A stretch of DNA of 64,000 nucleotides from Pseudomonas sp. B21_DOA (lineage in GTDB: Bacteria > Pseudomonadota > Gammaproteobacteria > Pseudomonadales > Pseudomonadaceae): contig CP086683.1 in the NCBI GenBank assembly GCA_030544685.1, forward strand, positions 5,208,001 to 5,272,000. The letters are read 5' to 3'. The notes below the pieces were generated by a model. The model worked only from the letters and a program-made list of their open reading frames with translations. It had not been told where the DNA came from and made no database searches. This document shows, piece after piece, positions 9,718-19,860 of this stretch. Every line of letters starts with the position of its first letter. Within the stretch, counting starts at the first letter, position 1. The position numbers were made by a program, and so were the translations under genes.

Positions 9718-9746
9718 TTGGACGCTCGGAGTGGTGTAGATATAAT
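9718..9746 (+). promoter_or_regulatory. Sigma-70 promoter of the ETF-QO gene
   Basis: TTGGAC (9718-9723), a 17-base spacer, and a consensus TATAAT (9741-9746). It predicts a start near 9753 and a leader of about 120 bases before the GTG start codon. Confidence 0.85.
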
Positions 9747-9871
9747 GCGCCGCCTAGAGAGAAAGGTGGATTCGCCAATATTCCCTTTGACGTTAACGTA
9801 AAGGCAATACGGATGCGAGATCAAACCTCCATATTAGAAAAAACTGTTGAGCCTTGAGTAGGAGATAGCCT

Positions 9872-11535
9872 GTGGAACGCGAATACATGGAATTCGACGT
9901 CGTCATCGTCGGTGCCGGCCCCGCTGGTCTGTCCGCCGCCTGCCGCTTGAAGCAGAAGGCCGCTGACGCCGGTAAGGAAATCAGCGTCTGCGTGGTCGAA
10001 AAAGGCTCCGAAGTCGGCGCGCATATCCTCTCCGGTGCGGTATTCGAACCCCGCGCTTTGAACGAACTGTTCCCGGACTGGAAAGAGCTCGGCGCGCCGC
10101 TGAACACGCCCGTCACACGCGATGACATTTTCGTGCTGAAAAATGCCGACAGTGCGCAGAAGATCCCTGACTTCTTTGTGCCCAAGACCATGCACAACGA
10201 AGGCAACTACATTATCTCCTCGGCAACCTGTGCCGCTGGCTGGCTCAGCAGGCTGAAAACCTCGGTGTTGAAATCTACCCGGGCTTCGCCGCTCAGGAAG
10301 CGCTGATCGATGAAAACGGCGTGGTGCGCGGGATCATCACCGGTGATCTGGGCGTCGACCGTGAAGGCCATCCGAAAGAAGGCCTGTACACCCCGGGCAT
10401 GGAACTGCGTGGCAAATACACGTTGTTCGCCGAAGGCTGCCGTGGCCACATCGGCAAGCAACTGATCAAGCGCTACAACCTCGACAGCGATGCCGACGTT
10501 CAGCATTACGGCATCGGCCTCAAGGAAATCTGGGAAATCGACCCCGCCAAGCATCAGCCAGGCCTGGTGGTGCACACCGCCGGCTGGCCGCTGGACATCA
10601 TGGGCACCGAAAACACCGGCGGCTCGTTCCTCTATCACCTGGAAAACAATCAGGTGGTGGTCGGTCTGATCGTCGACCTGTCCTACAGCAACACTTACCT
10701 GTCGCCGTTCGATGAGTTCCAGCGCCTCAAGCATCACCCGGTGCTCAAGCAATATCTGGAAGGCGGCAAGCGCGTCAGCTACGGCGCCCGCGCCATCGCC
10801 AAGGGCGGCCTGAATTCGCTGCCGAAAATGGTCTTCAAGGGCGGCGCGCTGATCGGTTGCGACCTCGGCACCCTGAACTTCGCCAAGATCAAAGGCAGCC
10901 ACACGGCGATGAAGTCCGGCATGCTCGCGGCGGAATCGGTAGCCGATGCGCTGTTCGCCGAGCAGGACTGCACAGTCGAACTGACCACTTACGTCTACGC
11001 GTTCAAGAACAGCTGGCTGCACGAAGAACTGTTCGCCAGCCGCAACTTCGGCGCGGCGATTCACAAGTACGGTGCGATCATCGGCGGTGGTTTCAACTGG
11101 CTGGACCAGAACATTTTCGGCGGCAAACTGCCGTTCACCCTGCGCGACACCAAGCCGGATTACGCCTGCCTCAAGCTCGCGGCCGACTGCAAGAAGATCG
11201 ACTACCCGAAACCCGACGGCAAACTGAGTTTCGACAAACTCAGCTCAGTGTTCATCTCCGGTACCAACCACGAAGAAGAGCAGCCGTGCCACTTGAAGCT
11301 GACCGATCCGAGCATCCCGATCAGCAAAAACCTGCCGCTGTACGACGAACCGGCGCAGCGTTACTGCCCGGCCGGCGTATACGAAGTGATCACCAAGGAA
11401 GACGGCGAGAAACGCTTCCAGATCAACGCCCAGAACTGCGTGCACTGCAAGACCTGTGACATCAAGGACCCTGCGCAGAACATCACCTGGGTGGCGCCGG
11501 AAGGTGCCGGCGGCCCGACTTACCCGAATATGTAA
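9872..11535 (+). pseudogene. etfD: ETF-ubiquinone oxidoreductase, frameshifted
   Basis: A membrane-associated flavoprotein with one 4Fe-4S cluster that passes electrons from ETF to ubiquinone. The FAD-binding VVIVGAGPAGLSAACRLKQ lies near the N-terminus. The cluster ligands are near the end (YCPAGVYEV, then NAQNCVHCKTCDIKDP). The start is GTG 9872, seven bases after GGAG. The frame breaks after GNYIIS at the CC at 10218-10219; a third C restores IISLGNLCRWL. Repaired length is 554 residues, the normal size. All catalytic parts are intact, so loss of function in vivo seems unlikely. It is not in an operon and has its own terminator. Confidence 0.93.
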
Positions 11536-11552
11536 GTCGAAACGCTGAACAA

Positions 11553-11580
11553 CAAGGCTCCCGAATCGGGGGCCTTTTTG
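11553..11580 (+). terminator. Intrinsic terminator of the ETF-QO gene
   Basis: A stem of AGGCTCCC against GGGGGCCT with a four-base loop and a TTTTT tail, 18 bases after the stop codon. Confidence 0.9.
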
Positions 11581-11610
11581 TTGCCCGCAATTCAGAGCAT
11601 CACATCTCCC

Positions 11611-11702
11611 CTGTGGGAGCTGGCTTGCCAGCGATGGGGCCGCACCGAACGACATCGTGGCAGCCTGACCCACCGCTATCGCTGGCAAGCCAGCTCCCAC
11701 AG
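11611..11702. repeat. REP pair of the GGGAGCTGGCTTGCCAGCGAT type
   Basis: CTGTGGGAGCTGGCTTGCCA and its reverse complement flank a GC-rich centre. It sits between the convergent ETF-QO and AraC genes. The same family is seen at 25759-25850. Confidence 0.9.
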
Positions 11703-11717
11703 GGATTATGCGAACTC

Positions 11718-12607
11718 TCAGGCAGCGCGTTCATCCCCGGGCTACGTTCGAAGTAACGCTTGTACTCGCGGCTGAATTGCGACGTGCTCTGATACCCAAC
11801 TCGATGCGCCACCTGCGCCACGCCAAGCCCTTCCGCCACCAGCAACGTCTGCGCCTTCAACAAGCGCAAACGCTTCAGATACTGCACCGGCGACAACAAT
11901 GTGCTGCGTTTGAAATGCTCATGAAAGGTCGACACGCTCATGTTCGCGCAACCGGCCAAGGTCTCGACATTCAGCGGCTCGGTGTAATGCGCATGCAGAT
12001 GGCTGATCGATGCCGCGACCCGGGCGAATTGCCCTTGTTGCTCGACCAGCGCACGCAACACATCCGCTTGCGGCCCGCGCAGCGCGACGAACAATAATTC
12101 GCGGACCCGCGCCGGGCCGAGAATCTGGCATTCCAGCGGATCGTGCAGACAGCTGAGCAGCCGTTCGACGCAACCGCGCATGCCATCGTCGAGCACCACC
12201 GAGGTCATCGACTCCGGCGTCTGCGCCGGAATATGCCGCCCCGGCGCCAGCCCCATGGCCAGCACCAGTTCGCCGAGCAGGACGCGATCGATCGCCACCG
12301 ACACCCCGAGCAAGGGCGCATCGGGCAAGGCGAAAGTTTCACATTCGAAGGGCACCGGCAGCGCCTGGATCAGGTAATGCCCGGCGCCATATTCCATGGT
12401 GCGTGGGCCGAGGAACGCCAGTTTGCTGCCCTGGGCAATGATCATCAGGCTCGGCTCGTAGATATGCGGGCCACGGGCGACGTCGCAACTGGCGCGCAGA
12501 ATCTGCACACCGGGCAGGCCGGTCTGGCTGTAGCCATCGCGCAGCGCCAGCGGTTCGATCAACGAAACCAGCCGGGCATTGGCATCAAGATGACGGGTCA
12601 ACTGCAT
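11718..12607 (-). pseudogene. AraC-family regulator (AraC_N type), frameshifted at its end
   Basis: A transcription regulator divergent from the alcohol dehydrogenase gene, which it probably controls. The N-terminal sensor domain (DGYSQTGLPGVQILRAS, GPHIYEPSLMIIAQGSK) is of the AraC_N type. The C-terminal domain has two helix-turn-helices (VETLAGCANMSVSTFHEHFK, GVAQVAHRVGYQSTSQFSREYKRYFERSPG). As sequenced, the frame runs on into the REP and adds about 30 odd residues. One more base in the C run 11735-11738 gives the normal ending SPGDERAA and a stop at 11718. ATG 12607 is chosen; a GTG eight codons upstream is possible. Confidence 0.85.
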
Positions 12608-12797
12608 CGAATAGGTCTTCGTAAAATTCACGGAAAAAGGGATGAAAACATCATCGCAGATCCGCAGGCCAATGCGACCGCAGAAACCCGCATGCCGGAG
12701 GATTAGGCATGAGACCCGGAGAAATCGTCATGGCCGCACCCGCCTCTGGCGCCCAGAATTCACCGCCTCACTTGTCACTGTTTTTGCGAGGTCACCC

Positions 12798-13849
12798 ATG
12801 TACACCGCCATCGGCTATGCCGCCCAGTCGGCCACCACTCCCTCGCCCCGATGAAATTCGAACGCCGCAGCCCGCGCGCCGACGACGTCGCCATCGAGAT
12901 CCTCTACTGCGGCGTCTGCCATTCCGACATCCATCAGGCACGCAACGAATGGGGCATCGCCGTTTATCCGCTGATGCCTGGCCATGAGATTGTCGGAAAA
13001 GTCACCGCTGTCGGTGCGAATGTCACCCGTCACAAAGTAGGCGATCTCGTTGGCGTCGGCTGCATGGTCGACTCCTGCCGCAGCTGCGAAGCCTGCCAGG
13101 CGAACCTCGAGCAATATTGCCTCGAAGGCCCGACCATGACTTACGCCACCCCGGACCGGGTCGATGGCAGCAACACCATGGGCGGCTATTCGGACAGCAT
13201 CGTGGTCAGCGAACACTTCGTTGTGCGCATTCCGGAACGTCTGGCTCTGGCCAGCGCCGCACCGATTCTCTGCGCCGGCATCACCACTTATTCGCCGCTC
13301 AAGCACTACGGCGTCAAGGCCGGTGACAAGGTCGGAATTCTCGGCATGGGCGGCCTCGGCCACATGGGCATCAAGTTCGCCAAGGCCATGGGCGCGGAAG
13401 TCACGCTGTTCACCCGCTCGGCGAGCAAGGCTGAAGAAGGGCGCCGTCAGGGCGCCGATCACGTCATCGTCTCCACCGATGCCGAGCAGATGAAGGCCGC
13501 TGCCGGCTACTTCGACTTCCTGCTCGACACCATTCCGGTGCAACACGATTTGAACCCGTACCTAGATACCTTGCGTTTCGACGGTGTGCACATTCTGGTC
13601 GGCCTGATCGAGCCGGTGAACCCACCCGTCCACGCCGGCAAACTGGTGATGAGCCGCCGCGTTCTGGCCGGTTCCTTGATCGGTGGTATCGCCGAAACCC
13701 AGGAAGTGCTGGATTTCTGCGCCGAGCACAACATCACCTGCGACATCGAAATGCTCGACATCCGCAATATCAATGAAGCCTACGCGCGGATGATTGCCGG
13801 TGACGTGAAATACCGTTTCGTCATCGATATGGCGACGCTGAAGGCTTAA
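12798..13849 (+). pseudogene. Zinc-dependent NADP alcohol dehydrogenase (YahK/CAD type), frameshifted
   Basis: A cytosolic medium-chain aldehyde reductase / alcohol dehydrogenase. Catalytic zinc ligands are in GVCHSD and PGHEIVGKV. The structural zinc site is in VDSCRSCEACQANLEQYC. The nucleotide fold has GILGMGGLGHMGIKFAKAMG. ATG 12798 (MYTAIGYAAQ) has GAGGT upstream. The frame breaks at the CCC run 12840-12842; one more C gives SATTPLAPMKFERRSP. Repaired length is 350 residues, like E. coli YahK. It is divergent from the AraC regulator. The substrate is probably an aldehyde and is not fixed by sequence. Confidence 0.88.
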
Positions 13850-13860
13850 GCCTTCAAGGC

Positions 13861-14663
13861 TTACACCTTCAAGCCTAGCTCCGCCGACAGCCGGGTTGTG
13901 ACCCCTTTGAGCAGGGGGATCAACTCGGCCATTTTTTCCAGCGGCATGTACGGCACGGTGCTGGCGATACTGATTGCCGCGACAATGCCCTTGCTCGCAT
14001 CACGAATCGGCGCCGCCACGCAGCGGATCGACGGTTCGTTGTCTTCCAGATCGAACGCATAACCACCGGCGACATACTCGCCCATGCGCTGCTCAAGCTG
14101 TTCCCACGACTGCTGGGGATGCTGCGGCCAGAACTGACTTTTGCCACCTGCCGGCAGGCTGATGTCGTACAGCCGCCGCCAATCCTGCGGCGAATCATCG
14201 AGCATCAAGGCCTTGCCGATCCCGGTGCGCACCAGCGGCATGCGATGGCCGACCCTTGAACGCATTTCCGGGCCGTTGCGTCCAGGATTCTTCAATAGAT
14301 ACAGCACTTCGTCGCCTTCGCGGATTCCGAGGTGCACGGTATCGCCGGTCAGTGCCGACAACTCGTCCAGATACGGCCCGGCCAACGTCACCAGCGGCAA
14401 CTCTTCGCGGGCCTGAAAACCCAGTTCGATCAGTTTCGGCCCGAGCAGATAACCGATTTGCGGCACCACGCGCAGATAACGCTCGTCGACCAGGCAACTG
14501 GCCAGACGATGGGTGGTGCTGCGCGTGGTGCCGATCAGCCGGGCGATCTCCTTGAGATCGCGCGCGCCACTGGCCACTGCCTGTACCACACCGAGGCCGC
14601 GCAGCAGCGTCTGGGTGCCGGTGGGCGCGGCGTCCTTGGTTTTTCCGGGGCGTCTTCCTGCAT
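13861..14663 (-). pseudogene. IclR-family regulator of the galactonate operon, frameshifted near its start
   Basis: An IclR-type regulator of about 267 residues. It has an N-terminal winged helix (DLKEIARLIGTTRSTTHRLAS) and a C-terminal effector domain (SALTGDTVHLGIREGDEVLYL, GIGKALML, EDNEPSIRCVAAPIRD). ATG 14663 begins MQEDAPEK, and the frame breaks at the T run 14640-14644. A sixth base restores the path to LLRGLGVVQAVASGARD. It is the last gene downstream of the MFS transporter rather than at the head of the operon. It is a good candidate for the factor that binds the ATCCCA-N5-TGGGA palindrome upstream of dgoK, but this is inference. Confidence 0.85.
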
Positions 14664-14724
14664 ATCCAGCCTTTTACCGTTGAGCGAAGGAACGGGCGGC
14701 ATTATGGTCGCCCGAGACTGAGCA

Positions 14725-16035
14725 CTACAACTCGATACGCTCGACCTTGCCCACCAGCAGCACGTAGGACAAGGCACCGACCAGCGCGAGCACGGCGACG
14801 TAGGTGATCGCCGGAGCGAACGAATCGCCGCTGGCGAGGAAGCCGATCACGATCGGTGTAGCAATCGCCGAGAGGTTGCCGATGAAGTTGAATACGCCAC
14901 CGGTCAGGCCGAGCAAACGCGCCGGCGCCAGTGTCGACACCAGTGACCAGGTGATCGACGCCAGACCGTTGCCGAAAAATGCCAGCGCGAGGAAGGCAAT
15001 CACCAGCGGCGTCGACTCGACAAAGTTGGCGCCGATGATCGAAGTCGAAATCAGCAGCCCGCCGATGATCGGCAACTTGCGCGCGAAGCCCACGGTATAG
15101 CCACGGCGGATCAGGAAGTCGGAAAAGAATCCCGAGCACAACACGCCGACGAACGCGGCAAGAAACGGCAGGGACGCGAGCAGGCCGGACTTGATGAAGT
15201 CCATGCCGCGATATTTCACCAGATAGGTCGGGAACCATGTGAGGAAAAACCACAGCGTTGAGTTCAGGCAGAACTGGCCGAGGTAGATGCCCCACAACTT
15301 GCGCTTGCTGAGGACGATGCCAAGATCGGTCCAGCTGAATTTGGCCTTGACCTTGGCCGCCTCGGCCTGGATATCCACCAGCCCGCCGCCTTCACGAATC
15401 AGGTCGATTTCCGCCTGATTGGTGCCTTTGAAATCGCGTGGCTCGCGATACACCGCGTACCAGATCACTGCCCAGAGAATGCCCACCGCGCCGGTGGCGA
15501 CGAACACCATGTGCCAACCGAATTCATGTTGCAGCCAAGCCAGCACCGGGGTCAGGAAGGCCAGACCGACAAACTGTCCGGAGGTATAGAAACCAATTGC
15601 CGTGGCGCGTTCGCGCTCAGGGAACCAGGTGGTGACTACGCGGCTGTTGATCGGATAGGCCGGCGCTTCCAGCGCACCGACGGCCATGCGCAGCACGAAC
15701 AGGGCAATGAAGCTGCTGACGAAACCGAGCATCACTGTGGCCACCGACCACAGCAACAGCGCGACACTGTAAAGAATCCGTGGCGGCACGCGATCGACCA
15801 GCCAGCCGCCGGGGATCTGCATTGCGGCGTAAGTCCAGCCGAAGGCGGAGAAGATCAGACCGACATGAACCGGGTCGATGCCCAGTTCACTGGTCAGCGC
15901 CGGCGCGGCAATCGACAGATTGCTGCGGTCGAGGTAGTTGATGACCACGGTGATGAACAGCAACACCATGATGAAAAACCGCTTGCGGCTGGGCGTGACT
16001 AAAGACGCCTGCCCGGAGAGGGTGTGCGTTTGCAT
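14725..16035 (-). CDS. dgoT: MFS sugar-acid symporter (ACS family, galactonate type)
   Basis: A 12-segment inner-membrane transporter of 436 residues from the anion:cation symporter branch. It shows the typical start VVINYLDRSNLSIAAPAL and the loop motif GWLVDRVPPRIL, followed by TTWFPERERATAIGFY. Position in the dgo operon between dgoD and the IclR gene argues for D-galactonate:proton symport, as for E. coli DgoT. The gap to dgoD contains a repeat (16108-16214), so expression of this gene may be lowered or have its own promoter. Specificity is inferred from context. Confidence 0.8.
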   Translation of the reverse strand: MQTHTLSGQASLVTPSRKRFFIMVLLFITVVINYLDRSNLSIAAPALTSELGIDPVHVGLIFSAFGWTYAAMQIPGGWLVDRVPPRILYSVALLLWSVATVMLGFVSSFIALFVLRMAVGALEAPAYPINSRVVTTWFPERERATAIGFYTSGQFVGLAFLTPVLAWLQHEFGWHMVFVATGAVGILWAVIWYAVYREPRDFKGTNQAEIDLIREGGGLVDIQAEAAKVKAKFSWTDLGIVLSKRKLWGIYLGQFCLNSTLWFFLTWFPTYLVKYRGMDFIKSGLLASLPFLAAFVGVLCSGFFSDFLIRRGYTVGFARKLPIIGGLLISTSIIGANFVESTPLVIAFLALAFFGNGLASITWSLVSTLAPARLLGLTGGVFNFIGNLSAIATPIVIGFLASGDSFAPAITYVAVLALVGALSYVLLVGKVERIEL

Positions 16036-16107
16036 GAGAGATGCCTCTTTTTATGTTTGTTGAGGTCATGACGCAGATCTCCTCTCCCTGGAGATCAAAA
16101 ACTGACT

Positions 16108-16214
16108 GATCGTTCCCACGCTCCGCCTGGGAATGCAGCCCGGGACGCTCCGCGTCCCAGCAGCGGACGCAGAGCGTCCATTGAGGCATTCCCACGCAGA
16201 GCGTGGGAACGATC
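16108..16214. repeat. Palindromic repeat of the GATCGTTCCCACGC type
   Basis: Inverted arms GATCGTTCCCACGCTC and GCGTGGGAACGATC with an inner pair (GGGACGCTCCGCGTCCC, then GGACGCAGAGCGTCC). It is distinct from the GGGAGC-type REPs elsewhere in the window and lies between dgoD and the transporter. Confidence 0.85.
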
Positions 16215-16235
16215 TGATGCTAGCGAGTCAGAGAC

Positions 16236-17384
16236 TCACCACTCGGCAAAGCTGCCATCGGCATGGCGCCAGATCGGGTTGCGCCAGCGGTGGCCGACGG
16301 CCGCACGCTCGATCACGTATTCCTCGTTGATCTCGATGCCCAGCCCCGGGCCGTTCGGGATTTTGACGAAGCCTTGGTCGTAGTCGAACACCCGTGGATC
16401 CTTCACATAGTCGAGCAAGTCGTTGCTTTCGTTGTAATGGATGCCCAGGCTCTGCTCCTGGATAAACGCGTTGTAACAAGCCGCGTCCAGTTGCAAACAC
16501 GCCGCCAGCGCGATCGGTCCCAGCGGGCAGTGCAGCGCCAGCGCGACGTCATAGGCTTCGGCCATGTTGGCGATCTTGCGGGTTTCAGTGATACCGCCAG
16601 CGTGAGAGGCATCCGGCTGGATGATGTCGACGTAGCCTTCGCTCAACACCCGTTTAAAGTCCCAGCGCGAGAACAAGCGCTCGCCGAGGGCAATTGGCGT
16701 GCTGGTCAGCGGCGCCAGTTCTTTCAGCGCTTCATAGTTTTCGCTGAGCACCGGTTCTTCGATGAACATCAGTTTGTACGGATCAAGTTCCTTCATCAGC
16801 ACCTTGGCCATCGGCTTGTGCACGCGGCCATGAAAGTCGACGCCGATACCGACGTTCGGCCCCACCGCATCACGCACGGCGGCGACGTTGGCCAAAGCGA
16901 GATCGACTTTTTCGAACGTGTCGAGGAACTGCAGCTCTTCGGTGCCGTTCATTTTCACCGCCGTGAAACCACGGCTCACTGCTTCTTTCGCCGCACGCGC
17001 GGTGTCGGCCGGACGGTCGCCGCCGATCCAGGAATAGACACGAATCTTGTCGCGCACCTGACCACCGAGCAGATCGCTGACCGACACGCCGAGCGCCTTG
17101 CCCTTGATGTCCCACAGCGCTTGGTCGATACCCGCCAGCGCGCTCATGTGGATCGCGCCGCCACGGTAGAAACCGCCGCGATAGAGCACGGTCCAGATGT
17201 CTTCGATATTGCGTGGGTCTTTGCCGATCAGGTAGTCGGACAATTCTTCCACCGCAGCCGCTACGGTATGCGCGCGCCCTTCGACCACAGGCTCGCCCCA
17301 ACCGGTCACGCCCTCGTCGGTTTCGACCTTGAGGAAGCACCAGCGCGGCGGAACGATGAAGGTCGTGAGTTTGGTGATTTTCAT
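16236..17384 (-). CDS. dgoD: D-galactonate dehydratase
   Basis: An enolase-superfamily enzyme that turns D-galactonate into 2-dehydro-3-deoxy-D-galactonate using Mg2+. Its 382 residues match E. coli DgoD. Seen are the N-terminal capping domain ([33 protein letters not shown]), metal ligands in [22 protein letters not shown] and [10 protein letters not shown], and the catalytic His in [16 protein letters not shown]. The end [16 protein letters not shown] is typical of DgoD. It follows dgoA by about 60 bases in the operon dgoK-dgoA-dgoD-dgoT-iclR. Confidence 0.95.
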   Translation of the reverse strand: MKITKLTTFIVPPRWCFLKVETDEGVTGWGEPVVEGRAHTVAAAVEELSDYLIGKDPRNIEDIWTVLYRGGFYRGGAIHMSALAGIDQALWDIKGKALGVSVSDLLGGQVRDKIRVYSWIGGDRPADTARAAKEAVSRGFTAVKMNGTEELQFLDTFEKVDLALANVAAVRDAVGPNVGIGVDFHGRVHKPMAKVLMKELDPYKLMFIEEPVLSENYEALKELAPLTSTPIALGERLFSRWDFKRVLSEGYVDIIQPDASHAGGITETRKIANMAEAYDVALALHCPLGPIALAACLQLDAACYNAFIQEQSLGIHYNESNDLLDYVKDPRVFDYDQGFVKIPNGPGLGIEINEEYVIERAAVGHRWRNPIWRHADGSFAEW

Positions 17385-17444
17385 CTCTGCTCTCTTTTGT
17401 AAATGCAGCTTTTATTAGATGCAGCGCTCACAGCGCCAAAAGTC

Positions 17445-18064
17445 TTAACGCAGGGCTTTCCAGGCAGCCACGTAGGCCTTGGCATTGACCGCCACCTGCT
17501 CGGGTGTCATGCCCGGTTTGAACAGGCCGGAACCGAGGCCAAAACCTTTCACACCAGCGTCAATAAAGGCCTGCATGTTGTCCGGTGTAATGCCACCGAC
17601 CGGTGCCAGCACCGTGCCGGCCGGCAACACCGCGAGCCATGCTTTGACGACGGCCGGGCCCATCTGCTCGGCCGGGAACAGCTTGAGAATGTCCGCACCC
17701 TCGGCCAATGCGGCGAAGGCTTCGGTCGGCGTGGCCACGCCGGGCGACAGGTACAGCCCCGCCGCTTTCGCCGCGCGCAACACCTTGGCATCGCTGTGCG
17801 GCATGACGATCACTTGGCCGCCAGCCGCTTTGACCTGCTCGACCTGCTCGGGGTGAGCACCGTGCCGGCACCGATCAGGCAATCGTCAGGCAGCGCGTCG
17901 CGCAGGATGCGGATACTTTCGTACGGCGATGGGGAATTGAGCGGTACTTCGATGACACGAAATCCGGCGGAATACAGGACTTCTCCGACAGCCGCCGCTT
18001 CCTGCGGTTGCAGGCCACGCAGAATCGCGATCAGACCGTTTTGTGCCAGTGCTTGCTTGAGCAT
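17445..18064 (-). pseudogene. dgoA: 2-dehydro-3-deoxy-6-phosphogalactonate aldolase, frameshifted
   Basis: A class I aldolase of the KDPG/KDPGal family that splits KDPGal into pyruvate and glyceraldehyde-3-phosphate. It has IAILRGLQPQEA (catalytic Glu region follows), FRVIEVPLNSP, CLIGAGTVLTP, the Schiff-base lysine in ADILKLFPAEQMGP, and the phosphate-binding APVGGITPDN. The frame breaks after GTVLTP at the G run 17850-17853; one more base gives TPEQVEQVKAAGG. Repaired length is 206 residues, as in E. coli DgoA. It lies 19 bases after dgoK. Confidence 0.9.
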
Positions 18065-18083
18065 GTCAGGCCTCCAGTCAGGG

Positions 18084-19073
18084 TTAACGGGATGAGGAAT
18101 CGATCAGTCCGGCGGCGCGCGCCAGGTGCCACAGGCCACGCTCGGTCGCCTGCTCGGCCAGCGTCACCTGAGCAAAGCCGCAGGCGTTGAGGGCGCGGTG
18201 ATAACGCGTGCACAGTTGCGCATTACCGATGAGCACGATCGCTGGAAGGTTCGATTGATTGCGCCGGCGCCGCTGCACATTGGCAAGCGCTGCCAGCTCA
18301 TGGCCGATCATCAGGCCGGAGAGATAATCCGCCTGAGCGGTCGGGCTCAGTTCACCGGTCAGGCCGAGGGTGCGGGCGCTGAACAAGGTCGAGAGCACAC
18401 CGAGCTCGGCATCCGCCGACAGCGCGATTTGCACGCCGCGATCGAACGCTTGCGCATCGAACGTCGCGCTCGGCTGCTGGGTACGGCCAAGGATGCTGTG
18501 CTCGCTGAGCACGGCGAAGACTTCGCCGGTCATGAACGTGTCGAAATGCGTGATGCGGCCATCGACCACTTCCACCCATTTCGAGTGGCTGCCCGGCAGG
18601 CCGATCAGCAGATCGTTACCCGCTTCGGCCGGCAGACTTTGCAGCACGCCGAGGACTTGGGTTTCTTCGCCACGCATCACGTTGGGCAGTCGCGAACGCT
18701 GAATCACGCCCGGGACGATATGCACCGGCTTGCCGCGCAGACTGATAACGGTTTGTAGGGAATTTCCGAGATGGGCGACGTCGGCCGGCGTCTCGCAGTA
18801 AGCCGCCTCACGCCAGCCCTGCGCACTGCCGACCATGCCGCAAGCGATCACCGGCAGATCCGGCTGCGCATCGAGCCAGTCACCGCAGGCCTCGTCAAAC
18901 GCCAGTTCAAAACCGTCGGCGCATTCACGGCCGTGAATCACTCGTGGAGTCTTGGGCAACTGCATGATCCCGGACGACAGCGCACGCTGTTCCAGCACCA
19001 CACCGTCCGCCGCGAGTTTGTAAGCACGTAATGAGGTCGTCCCCCAATCGAGCGCGATCAATTGCGCCTGCAT
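18084..19073 (-). CDS. dgoK: 2-dehydro-3-deoxygalactonokinase
   Basis: The ATP-dependent kinase that makes KDPGal, the substrate of DgoA. It is 329 residues of the DgoK family. It has the N-terminal phosphate-binding LIALDWGTTSLRAY, GMVGSAQGWREAAYCETPAD, PGVIQRSRLPNVMRGEETQVLG, and LIGLPGSHSKWVEVVDGRI with the catalytic region. It is the first gene of the operon. ATG 19073 follows ACAGGTGAAGCG, and the promoter lies about 40 bases upstream. Confidence 0.93.
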   Translation of the reverse strand: MQAQLIALDWGTTSLRAYKLAADGVVLEQRALSSGIMQLPKTPRVIHGRECADGFELAFDEACGDWLDAQPDLPVIACGMVGSAQGWREAAYCETPADVAHLGNSLQTVISLRGKPVHIVPGVIQRSRLPNVMRGEETQVLGVLQSLPAEAGNDLLIGLPGSHSKWVEVVDGRITHFDTFMTGEVFAVLSEHSILGRTQQPSATFDAQAFDRGVQIALSADAELGVLSTLFSARTLGLTGELSPTAQADYLSGLMIGHELAALANVQRRRRNQSNLPAIVLIGNAQLCTRYHRALNACGFAQVTLAEQATERGLWHLARAAGLIDSSSR

Positions 19074-19103
19074 CGCTTCACCTGTTTTGTTTTTGGCAGT
19101 GAG

Positions 19104-19171
19104 TGCGACGGACTATAAACCCGAGGGACGGGAAATCTCAATATATAAATATCAATCCCACATTATGGGAA
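19104..19171 (-). promoter_or_regulatory. Promoter and operator of the dgo operon
   Basis: On the minus strand: palindrome TTCCCA-N5-TGGGAT (19171-19155), -35 TTGAGA (19141-19136), an 18-base spacer, and -10 TATAGT (19117-19112). The operator centre lies near -58 from the predicted start, a usual position for an activator. A 61-base copy of this module (19111-19171) occurs at 35094-35154 with identical internal spacing. Confidence 0.8.
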
Positions 19172-19506
19172 GAATCATCAGTAACGGGATCACCTCACTC
19201 AAAACGCCCCCCATGGGCTGCAACGATGGCGATCGAATGCCGGGAAGGGCCGAGTCAGGCTTGCACGGACAAAAATGCAAGGTTCGCCATGCCGCTGCGG
19301 TCGGGAAATACTCAGGGAGAGCGGCCCTCGAAAGAGGCAGGGCCGGACGGGATAGTTTTTTTATTTTGCAGGTCCAGTTGTCAGCAAATCCGCGCTAGGT
19401 ACCCGCATAATCTTGGAAAAATACGTCTTGTATGTAGTGGAGTGGACTCTATACACACAGGCAAAGGAATCTCTGGCTTTTAAAAAGGGATCCAGTGTTT
19501 CCCCTT
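19172..19506. other. Gene-poor region between the dgo promoter and the lipoprotein gene
   Basis: About 335 bases without a supported gene. The right part is AT-richer than the flanking core DNA. Short frames here lack ribosome sites and recognisable products. It marks the border between the dgo operon and the PAAR-lipase module. Confidence 0.4.
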
Positions 19507-19854
19507 TCAGGCGCCTTTCTCCCCCTCATCGTCTACCGACTCGTCAAAAATGACATCTGCCCTATAAATTAACGAGTCCGGCGAAACCCTCTCGATAAAC
19601 CCGAAACCGGACTGTTTAATTCGGTGTGCCTGAGAAAAATCAAGATCATTTGTCAACGAGCAGACCAGCCCACGCCCTATAGACGACTTGAACAGGCCGA
19701 GAAGTTCCACATCGGACTTGAAATAAACTTGATAAATTCCGGTAGTACGAAGCCGCTCTGTCTTTTCGTATTGAAGGTTGGCAATGGGCCGACCATGATT
19801 CAAAGAACAAGCCGAGAGCACCGACACACATATTGTCAAGATCAAAACCTTCAC
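19507..19854 (-). CDS. Small lipoprotein, candidate immunity protein of the lipase module
   Basis: A 115-residue protein with a short signal peptide and lipobox LSAC (Cys at residue 16), so it should be anchored in a membrane facing the periplasm. I recognise no domain in the body (LQYEKTERLRTTGIYQVYFK, SSIGRGLVCSLTNDLDF). GTG 19854 lies six bases after the stop of the lipase-like gene. Lipoproteins directly after type VI lipase effectors are often their immunity proteins (Tli); that role is inferred from position. Codon use is AT-richer than the core genes. Confidence 0.6.
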   Translation of the reverse strand: MKVLILTICVSVLSACSLNHGRPIANLQYEKTERLRTTGIYQVYFKSDVELLGLFKSSIGRGLVCSLTNDLDFSQAHRIKQSGFGFIERVSPDSLIYRADVIFDESVDDEGEKGA

Positions 19855-19860
19855 AGGTTG

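Noticed and set aside
11600..11717. REP-encoded tail on the AraC-family regulator
   Set aside because: At first it looked like a REP captured as a protein tail. One extra base in the C run 11735-11738 gives the normal family ending and a stop at 11718, before the REP, so the tail is best seen as a frameshift artefact.
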